Source of the DNA: Diatrype stigma
Lineage: Eukaryota > Ascomycota > Sordariomycetes > Xylariales > Diatrypaceae
Direction: 5' to 3'
DNA: 64,000 nt
NCBI GenBank assembly: GCA_022225965.2
Contig: JAKJXP020000007.1
Coordinates: 186,001 to 250,000 of the forward strand
This document shows positions 57,625 through 64,000 of the stretch, piece by piece. Under the pieces are notes generated by a model that saw only the letters and a program-made list of their open reading frames with translations, was not told the origin of the DNA and searched no databases. The stretch's first letter is position 1, and the number at the start of each line of letters is the position of its first letter. The position numbers and the translations under genes were made by a program.

Positions 57625-60301
57625 ATGGATAAACTCAGCAGCTGGCAAGCATGGGATGCTGAAAGGAAGCATATTGCCCAGAAATACGAACTGCAGCGCA
57701 CCCTATGTGAAAAGGATTTGAACGAGGCCAAAGAGCAAGCATATAAATGGAGAGATGCAAAAGAGAAAGACTGGAGATCCCGCTTCACCCCCGAAGACTA
57801 TGCGGCAATCGCACCAAGTCTCGAAGAAAACATGCAGAACCGACTAGAGAAAGCTGCTCAGACGTATCTTCAGAGAATGTCAACAATCGAGCAGGAATGC
57901 CGCAAAGAGACCGATAGGCACAACAATTCGTGGGATACTTCAACGATTGTTCTGCCCAAAGAATCATCCATTGCTTCTAAGTCGTCTCCGGCACCTACCA
58001 AATCTTCGGGTTCTCGTATGTCTGCCCCTAAAAATGCTAGAATTCTCCTCTTAGCTAACCGCCTGCATTTGCGTATAGCTAACAAGGTTATCACGAGTGA
58101 AGGTCGTATGCTCGCGACAATTAACACATCAAAGCGGAAGGGATCTCCAGGCCCTACACCCAAGCCAAAACGACCACGCATTAAGACCTCTATTCCGGAG
58201 AATTCTCTCCTAAGGACACCAAGTGCTACTCCCCAGTCAATAACAAAGCCACTAACAGATCGCACAATTACCTTCGATGCTGTCTTCAACAACTCAGAGC
58301 ATAAGGATTTCATTATGGAATATCCACGCGACAGTGGGAACTTTTACGTGCTGTATTGCCAAGAGCATCAGGTTCACTTCACCCGGTCCCCAGCCCAGGG
58401 AGCTGCCAAGCATATAAATGGACAAATGCATGGTTTCTTGCCAAAACATTACGACGTGGCGGTACAGGAAGTGGGGTACCTTGTTATCGACTGCAACCAA
58501 GAGCTTGCGAACCGTCATAACAGAGAAGTGGACAGAGCCTACGAAAAGGGCTACAAGCCCGAGAACCCCCTTCAGTGTAAAAAGATCAGAAGAGCATCTA
58601 CAAAGAAACCGCCCTTCCAGAAATCGACAGGCTCTGCTGGTGAAACACGAATCGCTACTAAGAGCAGCAGTTTCAAGGGAATCATCAATCCTCGGACGTA
58701 CAACGTTTACTGTGCCTACTGGACAGATACTAGAGCTATGTATCCAGTCCTGATACTTGGTTGGGACAAGCAAGAGGAGGCTGGTCTGGAGGCCACCCTT
58801 GCAGACACTCCACTTCTAGACAAGTCGTCTTCCCCACCAAAATGCTATATTTATGATCAAGATAAAATTGTCGGTTGGGCCCCAGGTTTCGAGGATGGCG
58901 GCGCAAAAGTCAAGTCCAGACAATTCCCCGTCATGTGGTTTGACGATGTACATTCATGGGGCTGGGTCGATGCCGCAAGTCTACGAGAGTTCTCTGACTA
59001 TACCCCAAGGCCAAGGCTAAAGAAGTATTTCGACGTGGCGTATCGTTGGATTGCAGAAAGGGGAACCTCTTCTCCTCTACAGAAGCGTGAAGATATGCAC
59101 GGCACGATTAGACAGGGTATGTAATGTTCCAGGCCTATAATCCATCCGCTAATGCTAATTGCCGTTAGGAACAGCGACAGGTCAAGAAACGTTTCCAGTC
59201 ACGAAGCGAGATGGTTCTAGTGTCAAGCAAGACTTTCGCGGGGAATCGCCAAAAGCTCACATTCCCGGTGCCTTCGATGGAGAATTGGACGACCCAGAGC
59301 TTCGGAGATTAGCAGAAAAAGGGGGCGATACCTCGAGTGACGAGGATTACGAGAGTTCATGCGTTGACCGCGCGGACATCGAGAATTTGGCTTTGCATGA
59401 ATCTCGAACAACTTACCGCAAATCATTCTTCAGCTTCCGAAACAGCAGTCATTCTGATCATACTGCGGTACACGACCAACCAAGCGAAGGAGTACCAGCA
59501 AACAACAAGCCACCGCCAACGCCCCTCTCTGCCCCAGCCAGACCTGAACCCCCTTCCATTAAAGATTTTCCATTTGAGCGCCCCAAGGTACCGCAGGCGC
59601 GGGCGCTATCCCAGGAAGTATTCCCCATGCCTAGTACTAGCTTGTCAAAGACAGATTCGCAAGGAGATGGACCAATAGCAGCCAATCCTTGGAATGCACA
59701 AAAGGCAGACCAAGCACCGGCTATAGTCACCGGTCTCAGAGGCAGCATGGCGGAATCGACTGTCACCACATCGGAGAACAATAGTGTGCAACGTAAATAT
59801 GATCATGATTCAACACTCGCCAATCCCGAGGAACAAAAGACATCCGAGGAACAAACGCTGTCACGAGATTTACCAGATAATGCTACTCCGAATCGTTCAA
59901 GCGAACCAGGCCGGCCTGAGATGCCCCAGTATCCAAGCGGGCCAGCCAAATTCGCGATATCCCAGTATACGCATGGCGCGGTAAATTGGAAAAAAGCCAA
60001 CTTGGGCGGCCACTGCATTCCGCTTTACTGTAGCACAGACATGAAATCAGTCTTTTCCAAGGGGGGCGCAATCAATATCAAGATTGCCGCGACAGAACTT
60101 CGCACTTTTGTCCGCGAGATCGACGAGGAAACGAACGGCAACGGAATCCTCACGCTGATCTTCCAGGACACAACAACACCCCCAGTCAAGCTGGTTTTTG
60201 ATCGTGATAGCGGGGCCAATAACATCAACCTAGGCAAAAAACAGGCACGAGTCTTCACCAACTGGCTACGAGACTGCAATATAAGGCCAGGTCGTCAGTG
60301 A
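57625..60301 (+). CDS. Uncharacterised 874-residue protein of a fungal family
   Basis: I do not recognise a named family. Exons 57625..59116 and 59169..60301 (52-bp intron GTATGT...GTTAG) give 874 residues from the ATG at 57625; an upstream in-frame stretch has no ATG. Residues 1-100 are charged and helical (WQAWDAERKHIAQKYELQ), a probable coiled coil. Next comes a Ser/Pro/Lys linker with a nuclear-localisation-like KPKRPR. A folded region at about 210-500 has repeated aromatic/His/Cys motifs (FYVLYCQEHQVHF, AAKHINGQMHGF), which could bind zinc or chromatin. Then follow TYNVYCAYWTD and a long acidic Ser/Pro linker. The C-terminal ~110 residues form another folded unit ending NWLRDCN. Nuclear location is inferred from the basic patches. 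It could be a chromatin-associated protein, with low certainty. Confidence 0.8.
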
Positions 60302-61681
60302 CGGGAGCCGGGTCAGGGCTGCTGCATCCCCCATGATGAACAGCGCTTGTGATCTTGTCTTTCTCCCGTTGATGTAGTTGGAGACCTGCACTGGTATATG
60401 GGGAAGAGGATTGTTGTTTATTGTAATGAATGATGTCAGTTACTGTGTCAGAGATAATTATGGCAGTATGGCTAGCTAGTCGCTGACGAAGTAGCCAAAC
60501 AAATAGGTAACTAATCGGATGATGAGTGCGTACATACTATGATAGCTTTATTGCTACTGTACCGGGTCATGTGCCTCGCTCAAGAGTATCTATCACAACG
60601 ACATGTGTCTCGAATCAAGCAGTGACTTGGATTGGAAGTACATAGTAGTTCAAGTTGGAATCAACCTTACGAAGTTCACATGTGATAGGGCCGAGGATGT
60701 CGGTATTCACCCAGTGGAAGACTCCGTACCACCTAGTCAGCCAATAGCATGTTGAGCCCCAGGCAGCTAGGCACCTAGATGGAGCTGCTGCCCCGCATAG
60801 TTAACCCTACATGGCCATGGACTCATGGTTATTGTACATACCCCCTTAGCTAAGCTTCATTCCATCTCCGTTTATTCGTTCAGCCCTGCTGATCAATGTG
60901 CTGATATACGACCACCACTTCGCCGACTTCCTCTGAGATCGGGGTTTCGGGGTTTCTTCTTACATATATCATCTTCTATGCCGACACGATCTTGCCCTTT
61001 GCCTTTGGTGCAGCTGTAGATATCCCTCGCCCATCTCGAGTTGTTATGCTATGTTTGCGAAAAGCTGGATCCTCCTCTTTCCAGGCGTCTCAACCTAAAT
61101 AACCACCTAAAGCTGAACGTTCAGAACCCCTGCAGCCCCTGTCGATGACGTTGTGTGCTGCCGGCCCGTTCAACATCGACCTGCGGCCGGTGACTTAGGA
61201 CAGATCCACCGAGCGCAACATCGCGCCTGCCTTCAATTCAAGCCTTAACCAAACTGGCGGCCCTTTCCTCGCTTCTTGATGGCTGCCTTGGTGAGTGATA
61301 ACTATTTTAATATTTCAACAAACCTATTGTAACTTTTTAATACCTTAATCCCAACGCTTTTGTTCTTCGTCTATGCCTGGTGTTAGTTTGAGTCTACTCT
61401 AGATGTTTCGTTCACAGCCATTGCCTATATTTGTTTGCTCGTAAACAACCTTGGGGATCGGTGATGTTATGTCATGGTCCTGAGACTGCAGCCTATGAAA
61501 GCAGCAAGCAGCATCGGATAACGCCACCTCCTCGACTTACCACCATAGCCCGTCCAACCTGCTGCTCATCCTCAACCCCATTCTGCATAACAGCAGATAT
61601 AAGAAAAATAAAGGATAAAGCAAACATCCACCATACTAATTGAAACGTCGCCCATATCAGGATACACCCTGGACGCTCCAC
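60302..61681. other. Intergenic region upstream of the peroxin gene
   Basis: 1.38 kb with no supported gene. A GTGAGT word at about 61290 could open a leader intron of the downstream gene, but no convincing acceptor pairing was found. Confidence 0.5.
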
Positions 61682-64000
61682 ATGTCAACTCCGAGGCCAA
61701 CTCCCCGCGATAGCGTCGACGGCTCCTCTTCCGCGGCCGCCACCACCACCACCACCCCCCTCCAAGCCGATGCCGTCCCCCCTACCTCGTACGCGCCCCC
61801 TACCTACGCCGCCTTCTCCCCCGCGAGCCTGTCGAGCGCCGCCGCCGCCGCCACGGCCTCGGCCGCCAAGCGGCGCTCGACCATCCTCGTGCACCAGAAG
61901 TCGCCACTGCTGCTCGCGACGCCGCCCCAGATCACGCGCGCCCTCGCCTACAGCCACCCGTTCCTGCTGCCCCTCAATAAGCTTGCCGGGCTTCTGAGCT
62001 GGACTACCGGCGACCCCTGGGAGAGCTTCCTCCTGCTGGTCGCCTTTTGGGCCGTGGTGCGCTACGGCGATGTCGCGCTGCGCTTCGCCGCCCCCATCGT
62101 CACCGTCGCCGTCCTGATCGCCGGCATGTACGGTCGCCGCTTCAGCCCGTTGTCTAGTAGTGGATGGACAGAGCACCCGGACGGCAGCGGTGGTGGGGGC
62201 GGCGGTAGTGGAGGAACGGGAGGTAGTGGTAACAGTGGTGCCGGCACTGGTAATAGTGGTAGCGGAAGTGGACACCAGCGAGCGGCGAGCAGCGAGTCGA
62301 CCAACACGCGGCATCAGAAGACGCTCGACGAGATCGTCGACACGCTCAAGGTCTTCACGACGCGCTGCAACATTCTGATGGAGCCGCTGCTCGAGATGAC
62401 CGACTTCCTGTCGACGCAGCGGACCGCGACCAGCGCCACGACGCGGCCCGCCCTGACGACTCTCTTCGTGCGCATCCTGGCCATCACCCCGCTCTGGATC
62501 GTCCTGACCCTGCCGCCCCTGCGCATCATCACTACCAAGCGCGTCATCCTCGTCTTCGGCACCCTGCTGCTCACCTGGCACTCCAAGGCCTGCCGCATCT
62601 CGCGCACCCTGCTGTGGCGGAGCGCCGCCATCCGGCGGATCGCTAGGGGCGTTACGGGCCTGCCATTCGAGATCCCCGCTTCTTCGTCGAAGACGAAATT
62701 TGCCGCTGCGGGAGTAGTCAACGGGCGCCCGACCGCCACGCGGGCGGGAGCGGACGCGTCCACGCTATCCAACAACAAAAGCGACAAACAGCAGCAGGGG
62801 CGGGAAGACCAGAAGGACGGGAAGGGAAATCCGATCAATGGAAAGCCGAAACGGCCGAGCTCGGCGCTGACGGCGGCACTGGCGAGGCAGCGCCACCGCC
62901 CCGGCCTGCTGCGCGGCATGCAGAGTGCCGGCGTGCGCTTCACCTTCATCCTGTACGAGAATCAGCGGCGCTGGGTCGGGCTGGGCTGGACCAACAACCT
63001 GCTCGCGTACGAGCGTGCCGCCTGGACCGACGAACAAGGCAACCCCATGCCGGCGCGCGACGATTTCGAGCTACCCGAGGTCGAGGACGCGCCGGCGCGG
63101 TGGCGCTGGGTCGAGGGGAGCCGGTGGCGCGTCGACGGCGCCCCCCTGAATCTGGGCGAGGGAGGTGGGGATGTGAGTGTGGGTGTGGATGTGGATGCGG
63201 TGTACGATACCGACGCTGCGCGGAATGGGTGGATTTATTATGATAACAAGGTGCGTTCTTTGCATGCCTCTGCGGTTCCTTCGTTCCTTATTTTGCTGTT
63301 TTCTTCCTTTCTGACTTGTTCGTTCACTTGTTTAGTGGCAGAACGGTCGTCGTGGCCAGGATGGCTGGAACCGCTGGACGAGACGGCGGAAATGGTACCG
63401 TGATGCCGAACTCGTCGAGGTGTCGGCCGACGACGAGGACGGAGACGAGGAAGCGCAAGACCAAGACCAAGACGGAGACCAGACGCCCGTCGCCTCACCG
63501 GACCCCCCGGCCCTACCACCGCGGACACCCGGGGCAGCGGCGGCGGCGGCGGCGGCAACTGGCTCACAGTGGCCATCCACGTCATCGAACAAAAACAACA
63601 ACAACTTGGACTCTTCATCCTCTAGCCCCGAGAGCAGCACCAAGTCGTCGATGATGACGGCCGCCTCTACTACTAAGGAAGGCGACGGAGACGGAGCAGA
63701 AGAAGAAGCGGATGCGGCTCCTCCTCCGCTTGCCACGCCGCCCCTGATGAGCACGTCGGCTAACAAGTCGATGGCGTCGCGCTTCAAGTGGCCGGCGCCG
63801 TCGCTGCGGCGTCGCACTACGGGCGGTAGTAATATGACCACCACCCACAATAACAACAATAACAACAGTCATAGTCAGCGGCCCAGGAGGACGAGCAACG
63901 CAAGCAGCAGCAACAGCAGCGGCGGCGGAGTGGCTAGTCACCCTGCTACTGCTGCTGCTGTTGATGATGATGAAGTGGGGCTTTTTGGCAGCTTACCGCC
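61682..64000 (+). CDS. Peroxin with dysferlin domain (Pex23/Pex30-type), 3' end outside the window
   Basis: Integral membrane peroxin of the Pex23/Pex24/Pex28-32 group, which sits in ER or peroxisome membranes and controls peroxisome number and size. Exon 1 is 61682..63250; an ~85-bp intron (GTGCGT...TTTAG) follows; exon 2 starts at 63336 and runs past the window end. Residues about 90-150 and 250-310 contain hydrophobic helices. A Gly/Ser/Thr-rich tract (about 175-200) lies between them. The dysferlin N-part (FTFILYENQRRWVGLGWT, WRWVEGSRWRVD) spans about 415-485. The C-part (GWIYYDNKWQNGRRGQDGWN, RRRKWYRDAELVEV) straddles the intron. The visible tail is low-complexity with acidic, Ser, Ala and Asn runs. 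The start is the first ATG in frame with the Thr/Ser-rich N-terminus. Confidence 0.9.
62189..62275 (+). repeat. GGT/AGT-rich trinucleotide repeat coding Gly-Ser
   Basis: A GGTGGTGG/AGTGGT-type tract encodes a Gly/Ser/Thr linker in the peroxin, between two membrane-associated regions. Frame is preserved. Confidence 0.8.

Noticed and set aside
61685..62581. Long minus-strand frame opposite the peroxin
   Set aside because: Low-complexity Gly/Arg/Glu translation mirroring the codon-biased sense strand, which has clear family motifs.

Overview
The window is genomic DNA of a filamentous ascomycete (Pezizomycotina, most likely Sordariomycetes). The evidence is short introns with GT...AG ends and CTAAC/CTGAC branch sites in most genes, genes on both strands without operons, and fungus-specific families: a CAP20-type perilipin, a subgroup C chitinase with a multi-LysM partner, a delta-8 sphingolipid desaturase, a Prm10/ThrE-like transporter and a dysferlin-domain peroxin. 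All exon boundaries were joined by eye from splice signals, reading phase and family motifs. No transcript data were available.

Layout. 0.07-1.66 kb (-): coiled-coil protein of unknown role. 4.2-5.8 kb (+): secreted GH43 glycosidase with one abnormal splice junction. 6.7-8.1 kb (-): fumarylacetoacetase. 9.2-11.3 kb (+): secreted S10 serine carboxypeptidase. 12.0-13.2 kb (-): NmrA-like protein. 14.0-15.8 kb (+): cytochrome P450. 18.7-20.9 kb (+): cytochrome b5-fused sphingolipid desaturase. 22.2-23.5 kb (+): HpcH/HpaI-type aldolase. 24.0-25.6 kb (-): F-box-like protein. 26.1-28.9 kb (-) and 29.8-35.4 kb (+): a divergent pair, a seven-exon multi-LysM secreted protein and a 1741-residue GH18 chitinase with hevein-type chitin binding and a killer-toxin-type C-terminal half. 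36.0-38.9 kb (+): eleven-exon kinase-like protein with an atypical catalytic loop. 44.6-47.3 kb (+): ThrE/Prm10-like membrane protein. 54.7-55.3 kb (+): perilipin-like CAP20. 57.6-60.3 kb (+): uncharacterised 874-residue protein. 61.7 kb to the window end (+): peroxin with a dysferlin domain, cut by the window edge.

Two long gene-poor tracts (38.9-44.6 and 47.3-54.7 kb) hold microsatellites, minisatellites, a TA-flanked foldback MITE and many copies of two short palindromic words, TACTTCGTA and TACCTAGGTA.

The clearest functional unit is the chitinase/LysM pair. They share one 890-bp intergenic region and both act on chitin outside the cell. The remaining genes look like independent housekeeping or accessory loci: tyrosine catabolism (FAH), sphingolipid modification, lipid droplets, peroxisome membrane. 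The GH43, carboxypeptidase, LysM and chitinase genes make the left half rich in secreted proteins. No CRISPR array, intact tRNA, rRNA gene or autonomous transposon was found.
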